64,000 bases of DNA. It comes from Mauremys mutica (taxonomy: Eukaryota; Chordata; Testudines; Geoemydidae). The translations under genes and the position numbers were made by a program. Below, in pieces: positions 12,220-24,079 of the stretch (position 1 is its first letter; every line of letters starts with the position of its first letter). The stretch covers positions 9,455,053-9,519,052 of the forward strand of contig NC_059079.1 of NCBI RefSeq assembly GCF_020497125.1, given 5' to 3'. Under the pieces are notes generated by a model, which searched no databases, was not told the DNA's origin, and was given only the letters and a program-made list of their open reading frames with translations.

Positions 12220-12715
12220 CCGAGCCCCCAGCGCCTCCCTCGCCGCTGGCCCCGCTGCAGACGGAGCCGAAGACCTCGTAGGCCGGCCGGGGCGGGATGA
12301 TGCCGTTGGCCGCGGCCAGGGCCAGCCCCTCGGCGGTGCCGTAGAGCAGCTGGAGCTCGCGGGCCTCGTTCTCCTCCTGCGCCTGCTGGCGGCGCAGCGC
12401 CACCTGCGCGGCCATGACGCGCTGGCGCTCGGCGATCAGGGTGCACTTGGCGCACATGCAGTCCTTCCAGCGGCAGTAGCGCTTGTGGCCCTTCAGCGCC
12501 GACACCACCCCGTGGTTCCGGCAGCGGGCGCACTTGGGCGTGCGCGGGTACTTCTCGGCCGCCCGCAGCAGCAGCGGGGGGCCGCGCAGGAGGCTGCCGG
12601 CCACGCTCACTGGCAAGCTCGCGGCCGCGGCGGCCGCGGCGGCGGCCGCCACCGAGCTGGGGGGCACCGGAGGGGGCGCCGAGGGGACGCTGGGCATTTC
12701 CGATCTCAGCTCCAT
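12220..12715 (-). CDS. DMRTA2: DMRTA2 (DMRT5) coding exon 1, DM domain
   Basis: The exon encodes residues 1-165, starting at MELRSEMPS with a good initiation context (AGG before ATGG). An N-terminal ten-alanine tract (residues 23-32) and [21 protein letters not shown] precede the DM domain at about residues 56-115. All eight zinc ligands of the two intertwined sites are present: C62, C65, H68, H77, C81, C86, C88 and C91. They are followed by the basic recognition helix [18 protein letters not shown], which inserts into the DNA minor groove in DM proteins. The exon ends ...AGGS plus one base at donor G|GTAAGG (12220|12219), giving a phase-1 join to exon 2. The combined 1,371 nt are exactly 456 codons plus stop. 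The protein acts in the nucleus as a DNA-binding regulator. The linker [30 protein letters not shown] is characteristic of DMRTA2. Confidence 0.98.
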
Positions 12716-12813
12716 CCTGGCCGCGGGAGGGGAAGAACCCGGAAACCTGCAAAGCTGCCCCCAAAGCAGTGGCCCCTCAGCACCCGCCTAGACGCCGGCA
12801 CGATAGATAGATC

Positions 12814-12843
12814 TGTAAACACCCGGGCACTGTAAACACCCGG
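12814..12843. promoter_or_regulatory. Tandem forkhead-like motifs upstream of DMRTA2 ATG
   Basis: Two exact copies of TGTAAACACCCGG (12814-12826 and 12831-12843), 17 bp apart. Each contains TGTAAACA, the core recognised by FOX proteins. They lie about 100-130 bp upstream of the start codon. If the predicted 5' UTR intron is real, they fall inside it. Confidence 0.4.
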
Positions 12844-13450
12844 ATCTCCAGTAAAAGCGGGTATCTAAGTGCCCCTCACGCCCCAGCCCTGTCAGGGGGT
12901 GCAATGCCCTTCAAACAACCCCCCACCCCTTTTCTCCTATCCAGTCCCTCGAGAGCAAACTGCGGCCCTTGGAGAAACCGGCTTCTCGCTGCGGAGAGGG
13001 AGTTAAAACCCCTTGGCTCCGTTATTGCCCGGGCACCTCTGGCAGGGCGCTGCCGAGCCCATGTCAGGGCGCGCAAGACCCGGGGCTAGAGGGAGTTCCC
13101 TTGCTCACCCTTGTCCGCTTCCTGCCGCCAGGAAAACCCGAGTCCCTTGAATTTAGTTTCTTTTTTTTTAATGTGTCACCAATCACCGGTTTCCCCCTGC
13201 GGTGATCCACTGACACCTTTACAAACAGCACCCACCCTCACCAGCCTGACCCGAGTCCGGCAGAGCGATGCCCCCTGCCCCCTGCCAACAGCGCCACGGG
13301 GTCGGGATCCAAGAGAAACAAACCCTGCAACGACCTGACCGTCCTCTGCAAAACCAAACAAAAACCGCAACAACAACCCCCCCGCAAGTTAGCTCTGCCC
13401 CTCGAACATGAGTCCCCCCCGCGACCGCGCAGGACAACGGCACAACTCAC

Positions 13451-13740
13451 CCGGCCGAGCCGCCTAAACCAACTACACAGCGGAAAACGCAACCCGCCGA
13501 GCCCCGCGCCCTGGCGCGCCCAGGACTCAGGCAGCTGCAACTTCAAACTTCCCCAGGCGCGCAGCGAAAGAGCCTCGCCCTCCCCCTCTGCTCATCTCCC
13601 CCGCGGCCCCCAGGCGCGCAGACCTCCAGCGCCGAGCCCCAGTCCGGTCCCCCCGCACTCCGCTCAAGTTCGCATGTGTGACACTTGCAGGGCGAGAGTT
13701 GCCAGGAGATAAGGATCTTCGCCCAGGCGCCCGCGCTCAC
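13451..13740 (-). other. DMRTA2: Possible DMRTA2 5' UTR exon
   Basis: A strong minus-strand splice donor, CCGG|GTGAGTTG, lies at 13451|13450. A possible acceptor, AGCTTTGCAG|GTTT, ends at 12747, just upstream of the ATG. Together they predict a non-coding first exon, with transcription starting near 13.7 kb, and a 704-bp UTR intron. Another donor-like site, GGGTGAGCA, occurs near 13105. This is inferred from splice motifs only. Confidence 0.4.
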
Positions 13741-13870
13741 TCGCTCTATTGTTGCGCCTTACGTTGCCATTAGACAACATTTGACAACAATGTGGCGCCT
13801 GCTATTGGCCAGGGGAGGAACGAGCCCTTTTGATTGGCCACTGGCTTGTCTACAGTGTCCGCCCGAAGCT
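13740..13870 (-). promoter_or_regulatory. DMRTA2: Probable DMRTA2 core promoter with CCAAT boxes
   Basis: Two inverted CCAAT boxes (ATTGG at 13804-13808 and 13833-13837) lie about three helical turns apart and read CCAAT on the coding strand, as in NF-Y promoters. Next to them are opposed ATTGTTG (13748-13754) and CAACAAT (13785-13791) half-sites. CAACAATGT resembles the DMRT family consensus. Confidence 0.5.
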
Positions 13871-16800
13871 GCTCTCAAATAAACTGGGCTTTAAGGAAAC
13901 TAGGAGGGTCCTGCTAAGGGAGTTGCGTTGCAAAAAAATATGACAAATAGTTTCCATTTAAGTGTGTGTGTTTGTTTGTGAAATTTGTCTGATTTCTCAC
14001 TGCCTGGTAGTTTTTAAATCCGCTTAAAACAGTAGTTGCCTGACCAATTGTGTGGTTTGCACTTCAGATTTTCCACTGTCACTTGTCCAAGGGGCGGGCG
14101 GGGGGGGGGGGAATATATCATGTAAAGTGACAATTCAATTTAAGGTGCCCGCTCTCCCCTCGGCGATTTTGTTGTACAGTAGAACCTAACTTTTTTTTTT
14201 TACTCACTTTACAACTGCAGGTGCATTTTACCAGTACAGCTGCAATAGGTGGTATTTGAGAGGTGAGTATGATTTTCAATTTTTATTTAATTTAAAAAAA
14301 TATGGAGAAATGAATCAGGTTCCCCCAAAAGTTCGTTGTGTCTCTCCTGGTTTTAATGAGTAGCTATTTGTTTAATAACAAATTCAACAGGCACCTTTTT
14401 TTGAGTTTCCACGGGACGGTTCAAACAGGGTGTATACCTCCTTGAGCAACTGGGCTTTCGTGCTGGTAATTGTGTCCAGTTTTCGTTTTAACATTAACCA
14501 CCCTGGCTCGACGTCCTCCTCCTTGGTAATCAGTTTGCGCTGAGAGGAAGTAGCAGGTTTGGGATTTTGGAACTTGTGAAGTTAACGCACCTCTCATTTT
14601 CTGGAAGGAATATTTGGGCGAAAGCTCCCAGCTCTGTGTTCCACACGAAGGCTCTTCGATGATGAATAATCATTATTATTTTGTTAATTTCTTGTGCCTT
14701 TTTGTTGCCCTTGATAACGATAATGAATGAAAATACGAGCAATGGTTTACAGAGAATCGAGAAGGAGCGATTGCACTTTGTTAGCATGGAATGTATCACC
14801 TCTCAACGCCTTGCTTAGACCGCTCAGCTAAGGAAAGGGTGGGCAGTGCTCCGGGGGCTCAGTTAAGCGATTGCAATGACAGGGTCCCTCCGTATGGAGT
14901 TAGCATTTTCTATGCTAGGGAAGCAAGTTGTAGCACTGAGGTGCGAGTGCTCTGAATAGATTGGTTGAAACCCTTCGGGGTTCCCAGCGGAGTATGTGAA
15001 GAACTAAAATAATTTTCGTTCGCTTTCATTTTGTTAACCTCCCCCACCTTCCTTGTAGGGTATTAAAATCCAAACCTGACAATATAAGGGGATATGGATG
15101 GTGAGCCTGGGTGGTTTTGCGAGCGCTTAACTGCAGAATAGCAGCGGATAATGCCCTTGCTTTTTGCTTCCTCTGTAATCGTTCTTCTGTGGGAAGCAGC
15201 TCTTTGCTGAAAAATACTAATGGCAAGGCATCGCATCTTGCAGACACGTTGATATTTGTCTGATGTTTGCATCATTTCTTCTTACTTTAAAAATAAAGTA
15301 GAAGCTTTCCCTTCGGACGGCTGAGACTGGGTGTTGAAAGCTGCCACCCGCTTCTCGTAGCTAGGTGTCATAACACCTTTATTTAATGCAGCCAAGAAGT
15401 CAAAATAGCTGCTTTAATTTTATCTGCAACCACTAATTTTATTCTCCAGGGAGAATATATCAGAGCTCCGGGTTTAGTTGGGAATTCGTTTAATTGGATC
15501 AGACTGAATAGGAAACTTTTTGTATTGTATTTTATCTAGGCTTATTGCGCAGAACGTGTTTCCCTTTTTCCTTGCAAAGCTGTTTAATTACTTGTTTGGT
15601 TTTGTAATTTATCTGCAAATAGCCCCGCGAGGCATTCTGTGATCACTAACAAACACAGAATACAGCGTATGTTATGCCCTCCTCTCTCTTCCTTTTCAAC
15701 TTACATTTAAATTAGAGGGCTCGAGCATCCTTTGCATTTAAGGAATTTTTTAAAAAATGACCTCATGTATTATATACATAGTTTGGAGATGACCTATGGC
15801 AAAAATAGCCGCTCCCGAACCAGCTACTGGGATTTAATTGGTTTTTTTTTAACAGGAATTTTTCAAACTGTCATCCCTCTGGTGAGATTACAAGAACAGG
15901 AATAGCCTTTTTAAAATGTATTGGATACATATATATATGCGTTTATACATATCTACCTACTTACCTATACGTCTCCCTCTATAGCTCTATTATATATTGT
16001 ATAAGTGTGTGGATATATAGAGACAAAATGATTATACTATATATACACACTATAATATAGAGATATGTATTTACACACATTTTATACATAATTTGTATCC
16101 CAATTAAAAATGCTATATTTCCCTTCATACCGTTTGGACTGGCTGCGGTGTCGATCCAACATCTCAATAGTCGCTATTTATTGAAAAAAATTTTACTAAC
16201 AGAGGGTATAAAGAGGCCCTAAGCAGCAGCACGTGGTTGGAAACAATACCAGTTGTTAAAAGCTAGCTGATATATTGCTTGGTTTTACTTAGGTTTCCGT
16301 CTATCGACGCGCCCCCCCCCCCCGCATTGCAAACGCATGCACGTGTACCTGCTCAGATACGCATAGAAACAGGGTGTACACGTGAATATTAATTGTACGC
16401 GCTACTGTTTATGTCTAAACCTAACTCGTTTCAAATTCATCCTAGCAAGAAAGCGCCCTTGTTGGACAGGAAACATTTGTTGCGCTAAAGCCGAATCTCA
16501 GCACAGTAATTAAAGGTTAAACCAAACGGCTCCTTTCCGTTTCACCTCGTTCGAGTTTGGTTCTTGGTGGACATGTGAAGTCCTCGCGGCAGCGTTTATT
16601 TGTTAAGTGCCTTTAAAGGATTTAAAAGCCAGGGACCCCAGCCTCGCTTTTGACTGATTGAAGATTTTAACAAGACTCATTTATTCCCGCCGTGGTTTTT
16701 TCGGGAGATGTCTGCCCTGCAGTGCATGCTCCCCCCAGCCTGGAGCCATTGCAAAGGTTTAATTCAAGCAAAATACAACTGGTTGTGAATTAGATCAATT

Positions 16801-19800
16801 CCGCATACCCTCTAATCAGCGTTAACTCCTCACTTTCACAGTTTGCCATGGAGCTGCTAAGGCACCGCGATGAAGGGTTTTCTCTATACTGGCCATGAGG
16901 ATGATCCAGCGATACGTGTGAAGGGAGGACTGCGGTGCGCTGTTTATTTTTCACAGCGTCTCTTTTGTACTTGACCAAACACAATAAAATCGCCATCTCG
17001 ATCTCTGGTCTTGTGTCTTTCTTGGGGCGGGGGGGGGGGTGATTGTTTACGAGCCAGAAGAGTATCCATCTTTCCATCGCTTTTGCAGTGGGCCGAACCG
17101 CGAGGTGGGGTGGGGAGTGGGGACTCCAGACTTACAAACCTAACAAAATCCAACCTTCAAGCCCCACAGACCGGTTCGCTCACCCTCGGGCTTTGGCAGC
17201 TATTTCCACCCCCTTTAAGCCACGAGGAGGGCTTGTGCTTTCCCGGGAGCTGAATTTCCCTGTGTGCCGAGCTGCCTGGACCCCTGGAAGAGGAGGCACA
17301 GGGCCTGGCGTATGTCACCTTGGCTATTTGAAATGCAGACCCCAAGCCTAGGTGAGGGTGTTGTCACCAATAAGCGCTGGAGTGAGGCGGGGAGGGGGAG
17401 ACTTGGCCTGTGGATACTGTTTTTCTTCTGATCCCCTATGGCCCTTGGTACAGGGTTTGGGCCGAATTGCTGCTCTCGGGACGTTTCAGGGTATAATGGT
17501 CCTTTAGCTGCGAAGTCTGGATTCGAACTGGCTTTAATGTCCTTTCGGGTGCCCGGCGCAGGCAGGCTGGCTCGTGTTAAGCGCCCGGGAACTTTTCATT
17601 TCATGTCGCCCTACCGTGTCACTTGAGAAAGAAACTTTCGGGGAGTTTTACTCACCCGTTCAATCAGCCTCTGACCCGGGAACAAACGTCTCATCTGAAG
17701 GCCGACTGCAGGATCGGGCCCCTGGCATGACTGGCTCGTGTTAGCTATTAACAAATCCATCCCCGACCGAGGGGACATCAGACAAACTAGGTGGTTAAAA
17801 GGCTGGAGCTCAGCTTCGTTTCATGATTTAGATTTAGTATCTGCCGAATAATCCGTAGAAAATAAATTTACTTCGTTAAAAGTCAAAAGAGAGAAAGTTC
17901 CTTAATTGCTTTAAATAAGCAGCCCCGTTACTAATTATTACCATTATTGTATTTGAATTTGGGAGCCTTAAAAAACACGTGACGTTAACGGACGTGATTA
18001 AATTGCCCCTATTTGGTTTAGTTACATAAAACTTTGAGACACAACTTTAAATAAAAAGACCTAGTATTTCTAAATGCCTATTTTCCACACCACCGCTATT
18101 GCAGATTGTTCACTTAAAAGGCATTCTTTATCTTTATCTTTATTATTGCTACGCTGCAAAAATTGGAGATAACTGCACACAACGGTCAGGCCGCAATTCC
18201 CAATTACAGTTCATAAAATCTTAATTAAAAAGAGCCCTTCCATTGGTGGGTAGGCGAGAGAGTGAGGGCAGTGGCTTCCGGAAGCATTCCAGAGAAATAT
18301 AGTTCTTGATTAGTGTATTTTCATCTCGTTCTTAGCAGTAGATAGTTTGTAAGTACCTGCTAATATTAGTGCTCTTTAAGGTTTCAATTGTTCGAGGGGG
18401 TTTGCCATTGACTTTTTCATTATTTACCTACTGAATCAAAGTAAGCAAATACCATCTGTTTCCCTGCTGCTATCATCTTCACTTTAATTATCCGCCCAGC
18501 AGCCTAATAGAGATGATATTAAACTAAATCTTTTTGACATTAAAAGTAATTATCCCCAAACCAATATTGCAAGAATGAAAATTACCCTCCCCCACTAAAA
18601 AATATGTACATTGCTGCCCCTCCTCCCCCAGTAAGAGCAACCTCATCAGCTCATTGAATGGCGGAAGAGAGAAATTCCCTTAGTTGGGGGCTTCAAAAAT
18701 TTTTAAACATCATTAAGTCGATTACTCTGCTCTCCAGTGACAAAGTGTGGCTGAAGTGTGGAGAAATAATGATTGTTAAGATCAGTGTATGGTTTCCTTA
18801 TTGTCCCTAGTCCCACCGAAGTTTCGGTATTTTGTATCCTTTAGCAACAATTCCTGGTTCTTAGCTATAGTGTGAAGGCGACATGAGCTGACGAATTTAG
18901 TGCAGTCCTAGGCATGAATGTGACGGGTGATATCTGAACTCAGCAACAGCAATCGGCCAGACCCAGCCTGGGTGCGTTAGGAAGCAGATCTGTATTTCAA
19001 ACTTAACAAGAAAAGTCTCGCGGCGTGCAACTGCCTCAGCCAGAGGCCGGGCGTTATAGCGACATTAGGAGCGGGTTCATAATTAAAGGGGGGGAAGGCG
19101 CGTTTTCTAGCAGATGGTCTCTGGGTGCATTACCTCCAGCCAGTCATTTCACGTACAGACTCAAACTTCTCCGCCATTCCTCCTTCCACTCGCTTTCGCA
19201 GGAACCGGAGACGCGTCCCCGTTCCCTTCAAATATGTGCTAAACTGAGCTAATTTTAATTGCATGTTTCAACTTTGCTAATTAAATAGAGTGGTCTAATT
19301 AAAAGTGACTAGGGAACAGTTTTAATTCAACCGTCTACTTTTTTAACAATCCATTATGCAACAAATCCCGGGTAAGCCCTCCCTTTAAAGAGCTACAGAT
19401 GATTGAGTTTTTACACCTTTTTACACGCTCACAATGGGGAGACTTGACCCAACATATGTAGCACCGCGGCTCAGCCCCCTCGGCTCCCTGGTGGGGTATT
19501 GGAAGCGGACTGTCTAGCTGCTTTCGCCCGGCCTGAGCGCTGCTGGACCTCGGATTGCCTTCCAGGGGCTCCCCGCTGGAAGTGCTGAGACTGTTAGCCC
19601 CGCCGAGGTTAGTGTAGCACATCCCCAGGACAGCAGCGCAGGATTTGGGGAAAAAAAACCGGGCTCTTTACACGCTTCATCTCTTCACCAAGTGCTCATT
19701 AGGTTGTTAACCTCTGGTTCACATGAAAGGGGCATGTGATGAATCCCCTCCCGAACAAATGGAAGCATCCCCCCTCAGGCACTGAACAAAGCCCTTAAAA

Positions 19801-20833
19801 TAACTGCACAAGAAAGCCTTTAGTTGTTACTCTACAATTTCTTTTTCCTCCAAGCGCTTGTGCCCATCCACAGAAAAGTGGGCTCTGCTCTGCGGGCCTT
19901 TGATGTTGACCAGCGGCTCCCTGGTTTGGCTAAAACACTGTCTGGGATTACCCCCGGGAGGGGAAATAAATCTTAATCATTGTAACAGGGGGAAGAGGGA
20001 AGGCGCCCCCCCCTTTACACGGAGACACCGAGGAACGCCCCAAACGAGCCACACTGGGACCCCCAAACCCCAGCCTCCTGGGGCACCGCTGTCCCGGACG
20101 CTGTTTGCCAGGTAACTGGAGAGCTTTGAATCGCCCCCTCCCCGGGAACAGGGAAATGTTGCTGAGCGTGTGAAGAACAGCCCCACCCTCACCCTAAAGA
20201 GGCAGGTTAAAGGGAAATGCACAAGGCTCGGCGGTGAAATGCCTCCCCCCTCGGCACGGCCGGGCGCACGGGGACACACGCAGGCCTGGCAGCTTGGCGA
20301 AGAAAAGCGCCCAGCCCGCAGCGAGTGTGTAACGCCTGGCTAGCTCCAGCCTCTCGTGGGCTCACACAGCCCCGGCCTACCTGCCACGCGGGTGCGTGGG
20401 TGGGGCCCCCTCCCCGTTCAGGCACTGCAGGGCCCCCGCGGGGCTGGTTCTTAGAACGAGGGTGGGACACCAAAGCGTCTCCTGAAACGCCCAGGCTGCC
20501 CCTTGGAAAGCGACGCGCCCGCCCTGCGCCCTGCTCCAGAGACCCGCGCTCTTACGGGCGGCTAATTGCGGGCTCGCCGGGGAAGCCGCAGGCCGGAGGA
20601 CCCGGCCCCAGCATTCCCACAGCCCTTGCATGGAGTTAGGCCCTTTAAACCCATTCCGGTCCTCGCTGTCTTTCTCTCTCTCGCGCGCGCTCTCTCTTTC
20701 TCATTCCCCAGCCCCTCGGGCATGGATTAAAGTGACAGACCATTTTCCCTTCGCACCTTATTGCTGGTTAAATGCACTTTGAGGTGATGTGAATAGGGCG
20801 CGGGGGCAGGGAGAGGAGGGGCTGTGGGCACAC

Positions 20834-20868
<35 letters not shown>

Positions 20869-22700
20869 CACTACGAAGCGATCTGTGCCGAAGGTGGAGC
20901 AGAAGCAACAGGTCGGGTACAAAGTCTTCCAGCAAAGGCTGGAGACGGGCAGTTTGCGGGGGAACAGTGGGGTTTTCCTAGGGGGGAAGCGAGCTCATGG
21001 GTGCGCAGCTCTCTGGGGGCTGAGGCTGCGTCCCAGGGGCACGCTGCTAAATAGCACCCGACTGTCACCTCCCAGGTGGTGGCTGCAACATGCGAGGCTG
21101 TTTCAACTTCACTTGGCTTTGCAGGTCACGTTAAAACCTCTTACGCATTCCCCGCAATGAGCTACAATGGGGGCTGGGGGCTGATCACCGTGGCCTGCAG
21201 TTCGGAGACACCCACAGGTAGAGAGGAGCCAGCCCTACAGAGCTAGAGAGACTCCAGGAAGCGCCGCATTACTAATTTACTATATGGCACTTGGAGAGGT
21301 TCATTAAAAGGGCTCTTGTCGGCTCCTAACGTTCCGAGAGCTTTTTAATTATATTTTATATTCTCCTACCCTTTCCTAACTTCAAACACATGGTAAATAG
21401 GATTTGCTGTTTTGTTTCAGGTAAAACCCAATAATTAAAATTCAAGCCCCGTCCCATGCATCTGCTTCTTCTTTGCCAAATGAATTGAAGGCAGAGAGAA
21501 AAGCGATTGCATTGAGATCACAGATGGGGTGCAGGTTTTTGGAAGAAATCTGAGAAACACCATTGTCCAGAATCAAAACTCAATGCCTTGCCCTACAAAG
21601 GGGGCTGCTTTAAGCCCCTCAACTTCTATGGGGCTTGTTTTTTAAACTTTAAGTGTTCCACACAATGAGCTGCCACCTAAATGTCACAACCACTCTAAGT
21701 GTGTCTCGCTGCAAAGGGGGCAAAAAAAAAATATGAAGGGAGCCAAGGGAAAGAGTATAATTAAAAACCTAGAACGCCTCCCGTTTTCCAGGTTCCTAAT
21801 GCCTGGTGGGGCCAGGAGGGGAGAGGCCAGCGGAACTGCTGGGGTGGGCGGATTTTGGGGGTAATACCCATGTTAATTACGTGGATAACATCTCTAAGGT
21901 GAGGGGCTAGCTACTGCCCCAGCCAGCGCTGGGGGTGGGGGCGGGGGTGGGGAGGAAGGAGGATTCCACATTGTGGAGAGTAAATTGTTTCACTAGCGGG
22001 AAGCACGAAGATAAACCCTTTTATTTTTATTCACGATGATGACAGCTCCACTCGGATTTGCCGAAGGAGTTTTTATCCTCCTCCTGTGGAACTGTATTTG
22101 TTGCCGTAGTAGCTCAGGAGCTTAAAAGTCCTGCCGGAATGTGATGGATAAATACAACCTGTACCGTGCATGAGACACACTGAAAGAGTTTGAGGAGCGG
22201 GAGGGTGGGTAAGGGTTGCTTTAATGGCATCATTAAAAATACACGTTGGGGAAAAAATAATTCTTGTATTCGTCTGCAATTAACACGCGCTATTTAATTG
22301 GCCTCCTTATGCAAATACTGATTTCTCTTAAGAAGCTAATGATGGAACAGCAGCAATAGACACCACTTGCAACATGCCTGGGTTTGGAGGGGCCCACCCG
22401 AGCTTGCGGGAGTGAGTTTAGGTTGTGCTATATTGCGGAGTTCGCTTCCATTCGTTTTCCTAGCTCCGGGCAGAATCGTGGGCACTAATATTTCAGAGTA
22501 ACTTTAAAACTACCCCCCCCCCCGGCACAAAGCTCCAGCAGCGTCCCTGGAGGTGAAGCACGGCCCATGATGTTTGCTGGCCATGACTTGCGGGGGGCTG
22601 GCTCCAGGGCAGTAATTGCTGGGCAATCAGACCTGTCCTGCTCCTTCCTTTGGGCCGGGAATGTGCTACCAATACTGCGCCGCAGCGAAGAGCGAGCGGT
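13870..22700. other. Long non-coding upstream region of DMRTA2
   Basis: No coding exon or RNA gene is recognised. Few transposons are evident over almost 9 kb, although the flanks are full of them. Repeated TAATTA/ATTAAA-rich patches occur at about 17860-18000, 18480-18620, 19240-19340, 21280-21440 and 22260-22340. CpG-richer patches occur at about 17080-17600, 19020-19620 and 20020-20620. AT-rich simple sequence is at 15920-16090. This composition fits a repeat-poor regulatory landscape around a patterning gene, but no single enhancer can be named. Confidence 0.4.
20836..20866. repeat. (TG)n microsatellite
   Basis: An uninterrupted TG tract of about 31 bp. Confidence 0.95.
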
Positions 22701-23800
22701 GCACAGAGTAACTCAGCGGTCGCTGTGCCACTGATGGAGGGAGTTCTGCCCCGGTATTGGCGGGTTTTCTATGGAGGGCAAGGGAAGTCTGTGACTTAGT
22801 TATTGTTATTTTGCAAAATCAAAATAAAAAGGGAGCGCGAGCTGGTGGGAAGCGGGGGGGAAGGTTTGCTCCGCGCCCGCCTGGCAGTTTCTTGGGTCTC
22901 GCTGACAGTTTACAACTCGCAGAGGAATTTAGAAACCTTCCCGTTCCATCCGCGTCGGTTTTCTCTCCCCTCTGTTTACAGCGCACTACGCTGCATGTAA
23001 TCACTGCATCGAGCCAGACCCAGCGCCGAGCGCGCGCCCGTGCACACTGGCTGCGGTATGTCGGTGTGCTCCGGCGCCTCTCCGGATCGACGTTCTGCGG
23101 CGCCCAAAGCAGACGCGGCTTTTGTGGCGTTGCCCCAGGGCGGAGTGACGCAGAGGAGCTGAGGGCAGAACCGAGGGCAGGGCTGAGGGTTGGTTGCTGC
23201 GGGCGGGACGGATGTGCCCCGGGATGAATCCCGCCTCCGTTCCCCGGCGCGAGCGCGCTCCCCAGGCTCGGCCCGGCCCGGCCCCGGCGTCGCTGGGTTG
23301 TTTCGATCTAACGCGGGTGTGCGCGGGGACGGGGGGGGGTCTCCGGGGGGGCAGGAATCAGGGGCACGTGCTCCCCGCGAAGTGTGCGCACGAGGCGCGC
23401 TGGCCGGGCTACTTTCCGGGCCAGTTAATGGGGGAAGGGGGAGGAGGAGACGGGAGCGGTTCCCAGTCATAACCTCGTGACCCCCTGAGGGGTCCCGACC
23501 CCCGGCCCTAGGGCTCCCCGGCCCCAGCCCGCGGTGCCTGCCCGGCCGCTTGCCTAGGCCGCGGCGCCAAGAGGAGCTGGGCCCAGGCCCTGACAGGCCC
23601 CCGCCCACATTAGGGGCGGGCCGGCCTCACTGACAGCCGCGCTCTGCTGCGGGGCCTGCTGGGAGGCTGCTCCCCGCACCGCGGCCTGGGACAGCTCCCG
23701 CCCTGCACCCTTCAATGTGGGTGGGTGGGCGTCGGCCTCTCCCCCGCCCCGCCCCACCCCCTCACATATCCCACAAGGCCTCAGCCGCCTCCCCCACACA
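22700..23800. promoter_or_regulatory. Orphan CpG island between FAF1 and DMRTA2
   Basis: GC- and CpG-dense sequence, with a core at about 22980-23560. It is about 9 kb upstream of DMRTA2 and 13 kb beyond the FAF1 stop, so it is the promoter of neither gene. Long overlapping open frames occur on both strands but carry no recognisable domain. It may be the promoter of a non-coding RNA or a CpG-rich enhancer. Confidence 0.5.
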
Positions 23801-24079
23801 GTCCCTGGGAGATCACCTGCTTTCTCTCCTGGCGCCAGGGCCCGAGTCCTCCTCCCCTTCCCCTTCCCCTCAGCTTTATGCCCTTGTTTGGTGCCTCCTG
23901 CCCCAGGCCCCTGAGCCAGTCATTAGAGGGCAGGGCTGGGCCTGTATCTCTGCCTGTAGGCTGGCATCCAATAACAGTTTGAGCTAATAATTCCTGGTAC
24001 AGTCAACAGAAAGATTCCCATTGTCTGCAGGGAGGCTGGATTAGGCCCTAACAGCAAGAACTAGAAAGGGAGAAATTCT

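Larger units (their letters stand above)
12200..13750 (-). promoter_or_regulatory. DMRTA2: DMRTA2 5' CpG island
   Basis: CpG-dense sequence covering coding exon 1 and about 1 kb upstream. Exon 2 is also CpG-rich. This is the usual promoter type for developmental transcription factors. Confidence 0.75.

Noticed and set aside
12216..12835. Other open frames on both strands across DMRTA2 exon 1
   Set aside because: They overlap the certain DM-domain frame and reflect CpG-island composition.
22757..23608. Open frames of 156 and 210 codons on opposite strands
   Set aside because: They lie in the orphan CpG island, overlap each other and show no motif; low stop density explains them.
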